From AAA164-E04 sp964342825 (GTDB lineage Bacteria > Verrucomicrobiota > Verrucomicrobiia > Limisphaerales > AAA164-E04), in assembly GCA_964342825.1 (NCBI GenBank), contig CAYFHO010000004.1:62001-126000 (forward strand): a DNA stretch of 64,000 nt. The letters are read 5' to 3'. Under the pieces are notes generated by a model that worked only from the letters and a program-made list of their open reading frames with translations, was not told the DNA's origin and did not search any database. Position numbers and translations under genes: made by a program. Shown here in pieces: positions 35,907 through 45,031 of this stretch. How positions within the stretch are numbered: position 1 is the first letter of the stretch; each line of letters starts with the position of its first letter.

Positions 35907-36148
35907 AAATATTGGGCATCAAACCTGCGTTGCCCACTCCAAGTTGCAAAACTTGGCAAAGTGAATTGCAGATGAGTGCATTCGCAATTCAAATCATTTG
36001 ATTTAGAAGTGGTTTTGGCTTAGATTAACCGAAATCTTCCAGCCTGAAAAACTAAGCCTGAATCATCAAGTAATCGGAGGAGAAGTGTACGTGTATCGAT
36101 CGTTCTGCGAATCGACGGAGGCGAAGCCTTGCCTTCTGTCCAAGTAAT

Positions 36149-37195
36149 ATGCCTAAACGAATTTTAGTAACGGGTGGGGCCGGATTTATTGGGTCTAATT
36201 TGATTCGTCATCTTTTGAAGCAAGAGGACGTGGAAAAAGTGATTAATTTAGATGCCCTGACCTATGCTGGAAACCCGATCAGCCTTCAGGAGGTGCGTGA
36301 TCACAAATCATATGTTTTTCAAGAAGGGCGAATTCAAGACCGAGAATTAGTCAATCAATTACTAAAGAATTGGGATGTTTCACATGTAATGAACCTGGCA
36401 GCTGAATCGCATGTGGATAGATCCATCGAAGGCCCCGATGCTTTCATTCAAACCAATATCGTGGGCACTTTTGAATTACTGGAAGCCTGCCGCCAACATC
36501 AGAGTGAAAACAAAAGAAACCTTCGATTCTTACATGTTTCTACTGATGAAGTATTTGGAAGCTTGGACGCAGATGGGAAATTCACAGAAACGACTCCCTA
36601 TGCCCCGAATTCTCCCTATGCGGCCAGCAAGGCCTCCTCGGATATGTTGGTGAGGGCCTATCAGAAAACCTATGGGCTGGACTGCATCATCACTAATTGC
36701 TCAAACAACTACGGACCTTATCAGTTCCCTGAAAAGCTAATTCCACTAGTCATTTTAAAGGCGAAACGAGGAGAAACGATTCCTGTTTATGGCAAAGGGG
36801 AAAACATCCGAGATTGGTTGCATGTAACGGATCATGCAGAAGCACTTTACAGCGCCATTTCAAACGGACAGAACGGGAAAACTTATAACATTGGAGGAGA
36901 CCAGGAAGTAAGAAACATTGACCTTGTTAAAATGATTTGTGGCATTCTTGATCAAATATGCCCAAGACAGGACAAATCACCCTACGCAAATCAAATTCAA
37001 TTTGTCCAAGATCGACCGGGTCATGATTTTCGCTATGCCATTGACGCATCCAAAATAAAGGATGAATTGGGATGGACCCCAAATCACAGCATCCAAACCG
37101 GTTTGAAATCAACCGTCCAATGGTACCTTGATAACAGCGAATGGAGTGAAGCAGTTCTCAGCAGGGGGTACAAATTGCAAAGGCTTGGAATATGA
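36149..37195 (+). CDS. rfbB: dTDP-glucose 4,6-dehydratase
   Basis: 348 residues. The second step of dTDP-L-rhamnose synthesis, turning dTDP-glucose into the 4-keto-6-deoxy sugar. ILVTGGAGFIGSNLIRHLL is the NAD loop. NLAAESHVDRSIEGPDAFI, HVSTDEVFGSLD (catalytic Asp-Glu pair) and YAPNSPYAASKASSDMLV (Y-x3-K) are complete, as is NNYGPYQFPEKLIPL. It is the first gene of a long same-strand locus and overlaps rfbA by 4 bases (ATGA). The 242-base gap upstream (35907-36148) presumably holds the promoter of the locus, although no convincing -35/-10 pair was seen. Confidence 0.97.
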   Translation: MPKRILVTGGAGFIGSNLIRHLLKQEDVEKVINLDALTYAGNPISLQEVRDHKSYVFQEGRIQDRELVNQLLKNWDVSHVMNLAAESHVDRSIEGPDAFIQTNIVGTFELLEACRQHQSENKRNLRFLHVSTDEVFGSLDADGKFTETTPYAPNSPYAASKASSDMLVRAYQKTYGLDCIITNCSNNYGPYQFPEKLIPLVILKAKRGETIPVYGKGENIRDWLHVTDHAEALYSAISNGQNGKTYNIGGDQEVRNIDLVKMICGILDQICPRQDKSPYANQIQFVQDRPGHDFRYAIDASKIKDELGWTPNHSIQTGLKSTVQWYLDNSEWSEAVLSRGYKLQRLGI

Positions 37196-38082
37196 ATCCA
37201 GAAAGAAGAAAAGGCATTATTCTGGCAGGAGGGGCAGGAACTCGACTTCACCCAGCCACTTTGTCCATTTCCAAACAACTCCTGCCTGTTTACGACAAAC
37301 CCATGATTTATTATCCGCTTAGCACTCTCATGTTAGCGGGTATTCAGGAGATATTGATCATTTCAACGCCTCGAGACCTTCCTCATTTTCGAGAGTTACT
37401 ACGAGATGGTTCACAATGGGGACTTCAATTTGAGTATGCAGAGCAACCTTCCCCGGATGGAATCGCTCAGGCATTTCTGATTGGTGAATCTTTCATCAAT
37501 AATTCACCCTGTTCACTCGTGCTGGGTGATAATATTTTTTACGGACACCAGATGACGGAGCTGTTGACAGGCGCTTCTCAAAAAAATGAGGGGGCAAGTG
37601 TTTTTGCTTACAGAGTCACCGACCCTGAAAGATACGGAGTGGTTGAATTTGGATCCGATATGAAGGCTCAACGACTGGTTGAAAAACCTCAGAAACCAAG
37701 ATCACCTTATGCCGTAACAGGTCTTTACTTTTACGATTCAAGAGTTGTTGAAAAAACCAAAAACTTGAAACCTTCCCTGCGAGGTGAATTGGAAATCACA
37801 GATCTAAACAATGCATATCTTGATGAAGGCTTTCTGAACGTGATTCCACTGGGACGAGGAACTGCATGGCTTGACACGGGAACACATGACTCCCTTTTGG
37901 AAGCAGGACAATTTGTCTCCACCATTGAAAAACGACAGGGACTGAAGGTTGGAAGTCCTGAAGAAATTGCTTGGCGTAAAGGTTGGATCAATGCTGAAGA
38001 GCTTCATCAACTGGGAAGCCTTTATAACAAAAACGCTTACGGCACGTATCTCTGTCAATTGGCAAGGAATCAATTCATTTAA
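37192..38082 (+). CDS. rfbA: Glucose-1-phosphate thymidylyltransferase
   Basis: 296 residues, typical RmlA length. It makes dTDP-glucose from dTTP and glucose-1-phosphate, the first step to dTDP-L-rhamnose. GIILAGGAGTRLHPATLSIS is the nucleotide-binding signature. LPVYDKPMIYYPLSTLM, QPSPDGIAQAFLIGE and LVLGDNIFYGH (metal-binding Asp) follow, and YAVTGLYFYDSRVVE, LEITDLNNAYL and GRGTAWLDTGTHDSLLEA complete the canonical pattern. It starts within the rfbB stop (ATGA overlap), so it is translationally coupled. Confidence 0.97.
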   Translation: MNPERRKGIILAGGAGTRLHPATLSISKQLLPVYDKPMIYYPLSTLMLAGIQEILIISTPRDLPHFRELLRDGSQWGLQFEYAEQPSPDGIAQAFLIGESFINNSPCSLVLGDNIFYGHQMTELLTGASQKNEGASVFAYRVTDPERYGVVEFGSDMKAQRLVEKPQKPRSPYAVTGLYFYDSRVVEKTKNLKPSLRGELEITDLNNAYLDEGFLNVIPLGRGTAWLDTGTHDSLLEAGQFVSTIEKRQGLKVGSPEEIAWRKGWINAEELHQLGSLYNKNAYGTYLCQLARNQFI

Positions 38083-38114
38083 TTCAATGTTATTGGCAAC
38101 AAGCTGACAGTATC

Positions 38115-38669
38115 ATGCCCTTTGAATTTCAAAAAGCACCGCTGGGGGGTTTATGGGTCATAACCCCCAAAAGATTTAAAGATGGACGGGGGTGTTTTGA
38201 GGAATGTTATCACTCAGAGGTATTCAAGCAAAACGGAATCACAAAGTCATTTGTTCAAGATAACCAATCAATCTCTCAGCAAGGAACTATACGTGGTTTA
38301 CATTTTCAGAATCCGCCTCATGCCCAGGGAAAATTAGTACGCGCCGTGACTGGTTGCATACTTGATGTGGCTGTTGATATCCGTGAAAAATCAAAAACTT
38401 ACGGTGATCACTATAGTATAGAACTTAGTCAAGAGAATGGAATCATGCTCTACATAGAAGAAGGTTTCGCCCATGGATTCGCTGTTCTTTCAAATGAAGC
38501 CATCGTACACTACAAAACAACTTCTTTCTATGCCCCTCAATCTGAAGGAGGCATTATCTGGAACGATCCGGACCTAGGAATCGACTGGAGAACACCTAAT
38601 CCTTGCTTATCCCAAAAAGACACTCACCTCCCCCTGCTAAAGGATTTATCTAGAACGCATTCTCGCTGA
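38115..38669 (+). CDS. rfbC: dTDP-4-dehydrorhamnose 3,5-epimerase
   Basis: 184 residues, the cupin-fold epimerase of the rhamnose pathway. GVWVITPKRFKDGRGCFEE-like N-terminal residues (here GLWVITPKRFKDGRG), FVQDNQSISQQGTIRGLHFQ with the conserved RGLHFQ, and GKLVRAVTGCILDVAVDIR match RmlC closely. The catalytic His lies in RGLHFQ, with its partner Asp in DVAVDIR, and YIEEGFAHGFAVLS is the second hallmark. It lies 32 bases after rfbA in the order B-A-C-D. Confidence 0.96.
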   Translation: MPFEFQKAPLGGLWVITPKRFKDGRGCFEECYHSEVFKQNGITKSFVQDNQSISQQGTIRGLHFQNPPHAQGKLVRAVTGCILDVAVDIREKSKTYGDHYSIELSQENGIMLYIEEGFAHGFAVLSNEAIVHYKTTSFYAPQSEGGIIWNDPDLGIDWRTPNPCLSQKDTHLPLLKDLSRTHSR

Positions 38670-38702
38670 TATTCCAATTTAGTAGGAGAAAATTCAATCC
38701 GT

Positions 38703-39548
38703 ATGAAAATAGCAGTCACGGGCGCAAGTGGACAGTTAGGGACTGCTTTTTGTTCTTATTTGCATAAATCAAATTATTCATGGGAGGCATTTTCAAGCAG
38801 TCAATGGGATATCACTTCCAAGGCACAGTCGGAAGACCTGATGACAAATGGTAATTATGATATTCTCATAAATTGCGCTGCCTACACAGATGTAGAACGA
38901 GCTGAGGACGATCCTCAAAATTGCTTCAAAATCAACGCATACGCTCTGACAAATTTATCGGAACTGTGCGAAAAAAAACAAACTTTACTCGTACACTTTA
39001 GCACTGATTATGTCTTTGATGGAGAAACGAACCTGCCTTATGTCGAAGATGACAAGCCAAACCCAATCAATGTATACGGGGAGAGCAAACTTGAGGGCGA
39101 AAAAATAATAAAGTCTTCAGGCTGTAAGTATTTTATTGGTAGGCTCAGCTGGTTGTTTGGGGGTTCAAGTTCATCATTCACCTCAAAACTGGAAGTTTGG
39201 AGAAAGAAAAGTAAAAATTTAAAAGTTTCGTCTGACGAAATTTCGACCCCAACTTTTTCCTACCATATTCCTCATTTGATTTTTAAAGCAATCCAATCTG
39301 AGATCCTTGGCCTTTTTCATATTAACAGTAGCGGTTGGTGCAGCCGGTTTGACTGGGCCAAATTTTATTCTCAAAGTCTAAGTTGGAGTGATACAAATAT
39401 AAGTCCCGCTCCCATGGCATCATTTCAAATGAAGGCGCGAAGGCCTGCTTTTTCAGTCTTGTCCAATGCGCTGTTCCAAAAAAAGACCTCGTTACGCATT
39501 CCACATTGGAAGGCTGCCGTTACAGATTCGATAGATTCTGCCCGGTAA
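38703..39548 (+). CDS. rfbD: dTDP-4-dehydrorhamnose reductase
   Basis: 281 residues. The last step to dTDP-L-rhamnose, an NAD(P)H reduction. IAVTGASGQLGTAFCSYL is the cofactor loop. NCAAYTDVERAEDDPQNCF, LVHFSTDYVFDGETNLPYVE and PINVYGESKLEGEKII (Y-x3-K) are the standard motifs. The C-terminal part (SSDEISTPTFSYHIPHLI) is also recognisable but more divergent. With rfbB, rfbA and rfbC just upstream the pathway is complete, so the locus almost certainly makes a rhamnose-containing polymer. Confidence 0.94.
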   Translation: MKIAVTGASGQLGTAFCSYLHKSNYSWEAFSSSQWDITSKAQSEDLMTNGNYDILINCAAYTDVERAEDDPQNCFKINAYALTNLSELCEKKQTLLVHFSTDYVFDGETNLPYVEDDKPNPINVYGESKLEGEKIIKSSGCKYFIGRLSWLFGGSSSSFTSKLEVWRKKSKNLKVSSDEISTPTFSYHIPHLIFKAIQSEILGLFHINSSGWCSRFDWAKFYSQSLSWSDTNISPAPMASFQMKARRPAFSVLSNALFQKKTSLRIPHWKAAVTDSIDSAR

Positions 39549-39563
39549 ATATCGATTAGCAAC

Positions 39564-40514
39564 ATGTCCAAGAAACAAACTATTTTGGTAACAGGAGGCG
39601 CAGGCTTTGTAGGAAGTTGGCTGGTAGAAAAATTGATCAAACAACCAGGCACCCAGGTTGTCATTGCGGATGATTTATCGACTGGTAAAATTGAGCATTT
39701 ACCAAAAACAAATAAAAGTAAATGGAAGTTCATCAAGTGTGACGTAAATGACTACCGTGAAATCTCAGCAATCATGCTGGCTTTCCATTTCGATTATATC
39801 TTTCACTACGCGGCAGTCGTGGGTGTTCAACGAACACTGGAAAATCCATCCAACGTTTTACGGGATATTGATGGTCTGAAAAATATTTTAGATCTGAGCA
39901 AAAACACAGGGGTCAAGCGAGTATTTTACTCTTCTTCCTCAGAGGTGTATGGCGAACCTGTCGAAATGCCACAAAATGAAAAGACCACACCGTTAAACTC
40001 TCGTCTACCTTACGCAGTGGTCAAAAATTTAGGTGAAGTCATGCTACGAACCTACCACACTGAGTATGGCTTGAATTATACGATTTTTCGTTTTTTCAAT
40101 ACTTATGGCCCTCGACAAAGTACCGATTTTGTCATCTCTCGATTCATTCGTCAGGCATTAGCAGGTGAACCCATCACGATTTATGGAGACGGAGCACAAA
40201 CGAGAACATTTTGTTTCATAGAAGACAATATTCGAGCGACCTTTTCTGCTTTCAATGGGAATCAATTCGTAAATGATGTGGTAAATATAGGCAACAGTCT
40301 GCAAACAAGTGTCACTGAACTGGCTGAAACAATTATCGCCTTAACAAAATCCAAATCCAAAATAAAATTTCTACCAGCCCTTCCTGACGGTGATATGCAA
40401 AGACGTCAACCGGATGTCACCAACATGATCAAATTGATGAAACGCCAGTTTACTCCACTGGAGAAAGGCCTTAAAAACACAATGAAGACTTTTATCACTC
40501 AACAAAATCATTGA
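39564..40514 (+). CDS. NAD-dependent nucleotide-sugar epimerase/decarboxylase-like SDR
   Basis: 316 residues of the extended SDR class. ILVTGGAGFVGSWLVEKLI is the Rossmann loop. YSSSSEVYGEPVEMP and LPYAVVKNLGEVMLRTYH hold the Ser and Y-x3-K catalytic residues, FRFFNTYGPRQSTDFVISRF and ITIYGDGAQTRTFCFIEDN the sugar-nucleotide contacts. It most resembles UDP-sugar 4-epimerases and UDP-glucuronate decarboxylases. Which one cannot be settled by eye. It follows rfbD by 15 bases and so probably supplies a second activated sugar for the same polymer. Confidence 0.88.
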   Translation: MSKKQTILVTGGAGFVGSWLVEKLIKQPGTQVVIADDLSTGKIEHLPKTNKSKWKFIKCDVNDYREISAIMLAFHFDYIFHYAAVVGVQRTLENPSNVLRDIDGLKNILDLSKNTGVKRVFYSSSSEVYGEPVEMPQNEKTTPLNSRLPYAVVKNLGEVMLRTYHTEYGLNYTIFRFFNTYGPRQSTDFVISRFIRQALAGEPITIYGDGAQTRTFCFIEDNIRATFSAFNGNQFVNDVVNIGNSLQTSVTELAETIIALTKSKSKIKFLPALPDGDMQRRQPDVTNMIKLMKRQFTPLEKGLKNTMKTFITQQNH

Positions 40515-40540
40515 TCCAAGACCGCCACTCGACAAACAAA

Positions 40541-41560
40541 ATGTCAATCAATCAAGAACGCAATGAAGACTGGAAGATTGCGATCATTGTTATAGCCTAC
40601 CAAGGTGATGACTGGGTACCTGGTTGCATAAAGAGCCTTCAGGAATCTACCCAAATAAAAACTCTAGTTTTACTGGTCGACAACAAAGACAACACCGGAC
40701 TGAAATCAAAAACAGAAGGGCAAATGACTATTCATTGTTTCAAAACCCCTCGCCCGATGGGTTTTGCTGACGCCAATAATTTTGCCTTAATGAAGGTCCC
40801 CTCAGAGGTGCCTTATGTTTGTTTCCTAAATCAGGATACCATCAGTCAACCGAATTGGTTGGACCATGTCATTAATTGTTTGAACTACAATCCAAGCTTA
40901 GGAGCAGTAACTCCTGTTTTAAAAAATTATCAAGGCACAGAGTGGGATCGTGATTTTAGGAATGCGTTGATGACTCAACCTGGCTTTAACGAGTCATGGC
41001 TGGAAGACAAAACCAGAGCCGACGCAACAGATTTTAAATGTGTCGAGGATATCCCAGCCACATCAATGGTGATTCGCACAGAGATTATTGCTAAAACTGG
41101 ACCATTTGATCCAATCTTTGGCAGTTATTACGAGGACTATGATTTATGCATGCGAATTCGGCAACTGGGGTTTCAAATAGCAATATGTCCTCAATCCGTC
41201 GTTTTCCATTATTCAGGATCAATTTCGCAGTCCAAGAATGCTCGCAAAAGGAGGTCAAGGTGGATCATCAGAAACAGAACTATCCACAAGATTCGCAAGC
41301 ATAAAGGCCCTAGGTGGATTCTGTTTTGCAAGTATTTTATCTTTTCAGGCATTAAACAATTAATTCGAGCGACACTTGGTTCACCAAGTTCTGCTCCTTT
41401 GGGTATAGTGATCCAAGCTAATTTTGATTTAATAAAGGTGCTCCCGAGACTGATTTCCAGAGCGAAAGATCATAAGGAGTGGTCCTGTTTTTTGGATGGG
41501 ATTGATTGGTGTACATTTGCCACAAAGCCATTTGCTCGGCATGAAAATACTGCACATTAA
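40541..41560 (+). CDS. Glycosyltransferase family 2 (rhamnosyltransferase-like)
   Basis: A TTG at 40511 also opens the frame (it would overlap the preceding stop), but the ATG at 40541 (MSINQERNEDWKIAIIVIAY) is the more usual start and gives 339 residues. GT-A fold: IAIIVIAYQGDDWVPGCIKS, the nucleotide-binding region MGFADANNFALMKV, YVCFLNQDTISQPNWLDHV with a DxD-like NQDT, and FGSYYEDYDLCMRIRQLG with the acidic catalytic segment EDYDLC. This layout is shared with WbbL/RfbN-type rhamnosyltransferases, which fits the dTDP-rhamnose genes upstream. The last 20 bases overlap the following GT4 gene. Confidence 0.88.
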   Translation: MSINQERNEDWKIAIIVIAYQGDDWVPGCIKSLQESTQIKTLVLLVDNKDNTGLKSKTEGQMTIHCFKTPRPMGFADANNFALMKVPSEVPYVCFLNQDTISQPNWLDHVINCLNYNPSLGAVTPVLKNYQGTEWDRDFRNALMTQPGFNESWLEDKTRADATDFKCVEDIPATSMVIRTEIIAKTGPFDPIFGSYYEDYDLCMRIRQLGFQIAICPQSVVFHYSGSISQSKNARKRRSRWIIRNRTIHKIRKHKGPRWILFCKYFIFSGIKQLIRATLGSPSSAPLGIVIQANFDLIKVLPRLISRAKDHKEWSCFLDGIDWCTFATKPFARHENTAH

Positions 41561-42725
41561 CGAGCATTCTGTGGTCAAGGGAGGGGCTGAAGCATATTTA
41601 CTAGATGCAGTTCAGCGATTGGAGGAACGAGGGCATACTTGCTTTTTGGCTTATGCGAAAGACGCTCCAGAATTTGAAATTTCCTCCATTCAAATCCCAA
41701 GCATTGGGCAGGTATTTGCTTCTGACTTAGGAAAGGATATCGCGTGTTTAAAAAGTTTTGTGCAGCAACACGCTCCTGATCTCATCCATATTCATGGAAT
41801 CTGGAACCTTGATATCATCAAAACCTGCCTTGATTTGCGACCGTGCTTGATAACCAGTCACGATTATCGCTGGCTGTGCCCAGACTCAAAGTTTTACTGG
41901 AAACGACTGAAATGCACATGCTGGAGAGCACCTGGTTGGAAATGCATACCTTACAGTGTAAAAAACAAGTGCCTGACTTTGAGACCAAGTTTGATGATTC
42001 AAAATATTCTTCGAATCAAACAATTCTCAAGATTATTCCCGCAAATACGCGCAGTCATAACACCCAGTCAATACGTCGCAGATCGATATCATAAAGCTTC
42101 ATTTCCAAGCTCGAAAACTCACGTCATCCCCTATTTTTGCTCATTTCCCCCATTAAGTGCTCCACGTAAAATTCCAGAGCAAAAAAGCATTTCAATTATA
42201 GGAAGGACCGCTGATTATAAAGGATTCCAATACTTTCTTGCTGCACTCAATAAATTACCTAAAGATGTTATAGGATACGTCATGGGGGACGTAGAAGGAG
42301 GTAAAGCAAGTAGAATAAACGAACAAGCCTCAGAAGCAGGCTGTGCGGATCGAATTAAACTTCTAGAATGGGCGGACAAAGATGGGGTGGGTAAGTTATT
42401 GGAGAAAACTTCCATTCTAATTTTCCCCTCTATTCTACCGGAAACTCTGGGCATCGTCGGTCTGGAAGCTATGTCATACGGCATCCCCGTCATTGGAAGC
42501 AACATTGGAGGGGTGACTGAATGGTTGCAGGACAAAGTGACAGGCTTTTTATGCCAACCGAAATCAGCTACTGAAATAGCTTCCTATGCAAACCAGCTAC
42601 TGAATGATCCAGCGTTGATGCATACAATGGGGTTGGCAGGTCAGAAAAGTATTCGCGAGAAGTTTTTACCTGAGATCCATCTCGAAAAACTTGAACGGGT
42701 TTATGCCACCTGTCTCGAAAATTAA
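41541..42725 (+). CDS. Glycosyltransferase family 4
   Basis: The frame is open from 41496, but the ATG at 41541 gives MKILHINEHSVVKGGAEAYL, the normal GT4 start, and 394 residues. DLIHIHGIWNLDIIKTCLDL and LITSHDYRWLCPDSKFYWK are typical N-domain segments, with a Cys-rich stretch after the latter (about 115-145) that is common in this subfamily. The C-domain has ISIIGRTADYKGFQYFLAAL and LPETLGIVGLEAMSYGIPVI, the E-x7-E signature. It lies in a run of glycosyltransferases with overlapping ends (20 bases with the GT2, 23 bases with the next GT), indicating one transcript. Confidence 0.92.
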   Translation: MKILHINEHSVVKGGAEAYLLDAVQRLEERGHTCFLAYAKDAPEFEISSIQIPSIGQVFASDLGKDIACLKSFVQQHAPDLIHIHGIWNLDIIKTCLDLRPCLITSHDYRWLCPDSKFYWKRLKCTCWRAPGWKCIPYSVKNKCLTLRPSLMIQNILRIKQFSRLFPQIRAVITPSQYVADRYHKASFPSSKTHVIPYFCSFPPLSAPRKIPEQKSISIIGRTADYKGFQYFLAALNKLPKDVIGYVMGDVEGGKASRINEQASEAGCADRIKLLEWADKDGVGKLLEKTSILIFPSILPETLGIVGLEAMSYGIPVIGSNIGGVTEWLQDKVTGFLCQPKSATEIASYANQLLNDPALMHTMGLAGQKSIREKFLPEIHLEKLERVYATCLEN

Positions 42726-43881
42726 GGTAGCATTCTATTGTTTCTTTCCTGGTGGAGGTATCGGACAGTACACCCATGAATTATTGAAAAGACTCGGGGG
42801 CATGGATTCATTGTCCGTCTCCCTTTACTGCCCCCCCAATTTTCATTGGTTAGAAGAGGCTACTTATGAAACTTATCCTATTTTGTTTCAAATATCATCA
42901 AATCAACCTTTGATCCGAAAGATCAAATTTCTATTGGGACAGTGCATCAACCCACGTCGTTTTTTGAAACATGGTCAGAAATCAGGAACAACAATTTTTC
43001 ATTTCAGCAATTTTAATCACCTGACTTACCCAATCTGGAAAAGACACATTAAATCAAGTGATTCTGTGCAGGCGTGTACAGCCCACGACGTGAAAAGATC
43101 TGTCTCTATTTTGAACAAGCAATGGGAGAATAATCAGTTACGAAAGTTCTATAAGGATTGTAAATTGATATTTCTCCACAGCAAAACACAGGAAAACGAA
43201 TTAAGAGCTTACACAGGAAAGGGTAATTACGAAACAATCATCGTACCTCATGGACCTTACTCATTTTCCACCAAATCAGATTTTAAGAAAACCAAGAGAA
43301 GTTTTAACACAAATTCTACTAGCAAAGGTCTCTTTTTCGGAAACATAAGAGATGAAAAAAACCTGGATAGTTTATTGCGAGCTATCGCAATGAATCATTA
43401 TGACATTTTATTGACTGTCGCTGGCAAATCAGGAATTTCCGGACATAAAGACATTCATCACTATAAGAATCTGGCAAAATCATTAGGGATCGAAAATAAA
43501 ATTAACTGGCTCGACGGTCACATTCCAGAAAGTCAAGTAGAGAGACTTTTTGTCGAAACGGATTGGGTCGCACTTCCATACAAAGATAAATTCACTTCTC
43601 AAAGCGGAGTCTTCAACATCGCAACACATTATTCAAAGCCTATGCTGATTACTCCAGCACCTACATTTAGGGAGATTTTTGGTTCATACTCTATGGGAGA
43701 AATGGCAATCGATTGCTCTCCAGAAGCGATCAGTACCGCATTGAACAGGTTGATAGTAGGAATTATTCAAAAGCGATATGACGGATTTCAACGCTATCAA
43801 AATGATCATACTTGGGAGAAGAACGCAGAGATAACCGAAAAAGCATATCGATCTGCTCAAGGCATACCCATCTCTTCATAA
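42703..43881 (+). CDS. Glycosyltransferase (GT-B, GT4-like)
   Basis: The ATG at 42703 (MPPVSKIKVAFYCFFPGGGI) is chosen over the upstream TTG at 42691 and gives 392 residues. The N-terminal Gly loop FFPGGGIGQYTHELLKRLGG and the C-domain segments GLFFGNIRDEKNLDSLLRAI, TVAGKSGIS and INWLDGHIPESQVERLFVET place it with GT4-like enzymes. The acidic signature region is weaker than in its neighbours (VALPYKDKFTSQSGVFNIAT), so classification at fold level is firmer than at family level. The coding sequence is visibly A/T-rich. It begins inside the end of the preceding GT4 gene. Confidence 0.82.
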   Translation: MPPVSKIKVAFYCFFPGGGIGQYTHELLKRLGGMDSLSVSLYCPPNFHWLEEATYETYPILFQISSNQPLIRKIKFLLGQCINPRRFLKHGQKSGTTIFHFSNFNHLTYPIWKRHIKSSDSVQACTAHDVKRSVSILNKQWENNQLRKFYKDCKLIFLHSKTQENELRAYTGKGNYETIIVPHGPYSFSTKSDFKKTKRSFNTNSTSKGLFFGNIRDEKNLDSLLRAIAMNHYDILLTVAGKSGISGHKDIHHYKNLAKSLGIENKINWLDGHIPESQVERLFVETDWVALPYKDKFTSQSGVFNIATHYSKPMLITPAPTFREIFGSYSMGEMAIDCSPEAISTALNRLIVGIIQKRYDGFQRYQNDHTWEKNAEITEKAYRSAQGIPISS

Positions 43882-43882
43882 A

Positions 43883-45031
43883 ATGAAGATTGCTGTTATC
43901 ACTCCTATTCCAACCCCCTATCGTGATGCATTCTGGAATGTGGTAGCAGCCCAACCCGAAGTGGAACTGCATGTGCTTTATTGTGCTACAGGCAAAGCAG
44001 ATCGACCTTGGAAAAAATCTTGGCCGATGAACTATCATCATCAGTTCTTGAAAGGTTTTAATTTAATGAGTTGGAGATCCAAAGAATCATCCCTGTATGT
44101 AAACTTAGGCGTATTGAATTATCTTTCCCAGATCCAACCAAATGCGGTTTTAGTCGGGGGATATAACCATTTGACAATGCTATTGGCCATCGTTTGGTCT
44201 ATTCTGAAAAAGGTACGTTTCTACATGATGTGTGAGACGTACGAGATGCGTAAGATTAGCAATTTTAAGGAATTTCTTAAGAATGTTTTCCTGAAGGCAA
44301 TTGCGAGAAAATCCGCAGGAGGTTTTCCAACTGGTAACGCTGCAGCTGAATACATGCGGGCACATGGTTGGAGCAACAATTCGTTAATCTGCCTCCCCAA
44401 TGTTCCAGATATTAAAAATATCCAAGATACAGTATCGAACCTTAAGAAATCTCAGGAAACACTTAAAACGAAGTGGAGTGTCTCTAAGGATAAAATCGTG
44501 TTGTATGTAGGACGTTTGGTTCGAAAAAAGAATGTGGAGCAACTTCTGAGAGCAGTCGCAGGTATACGTTCAGACGAACGACCCGATTGTGTTATCATTG
44601 GTGGTGGAGATCAACACTCGCAGTTAATAAATCTATGCCGGGAACTTGGAATACAACAAACAACTCGGTTCTTGGGGTTTCAGGACCCAGACGTCATCCT
44701 TGAATGGTTTGCTATGGCAAATGTTTTCGTTTTGCCGTCGAATGAAACTTGGGGAGTCGCTCCAATCGAGGCCGCAGCGGCAAATTTGAATTTGGTTTTG
44801 TCTGATGAAGTGGGTTCTGCTCATGAAATTTCTATTCGATATAGTAAAACACAGATTTTTAAATTTGGAGATATTGAGGGGATGAAAAAGGCCATTATCA
44901 AGGCTTTGAGTCTTGAAGATAATTTTTCAAATGAAACAAAAAAAACATTCAAAGACTGGGGCTATCCACAAATGGCGAACAATGTATTGAGAGGAATCAA
45001 AGAAGAAGCCAATCTTGAAACCGTTAAATGA
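43883..45031 (+). CDS. Glycosyltransferase family 4
   Basis: 382 residues. It starts MKIAVITPIPTPYRDAFWNV, a form typical of GT4 enzymes acting on surface glycans. PNAVLVGGYNHLTMLLAI and FYMMCETYEMRKISNFKEFL lie in the N-domain. VLYVGRLVRKKNVEQLLRAV and the signature NETWGVAPIEAAAANLNLVL lie in the C-domain. It starts one base after the preceding stop and overlaps the polymerase gene by 4 bases (ATGA), so it is part of the same operon. The donor and acceptor sugars cannot be read from the sequence. Confidence 0.9.
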   Translation: MKIAVITPIPTPYRDAFWNVVAAQPEVELHVLYCATGKADRPWKKSWPMNYHHQFLKGFNLMSWRSKESSLYVNLGVLNYLSQIQPNAVLVGGYNHLTMLLAIVWSILKKVRFYMMCETYEMRKISNFKEFLKNVFLKAIARKSAGGFPTGNAAAEYMRAHGWSNNSLICLPNVPDIKNIQDTVSNLKKSQETLKTKWSVSKDKIVLYVGRLVRKKNVEQLLRAVAGIRSDERPDCVIIGGGDQHSQLINLCRELGIQQTTRFLGFQDPDVILEWFAMANVFVLPSNETWGVAPIEAAAANLNLVLSDEVGSAHEISIRYSKTQIFKFGDIEGMKKAIIKALSLEDNFSNETKKTFKDWGYPQMANNVLRGIKEEANLETVK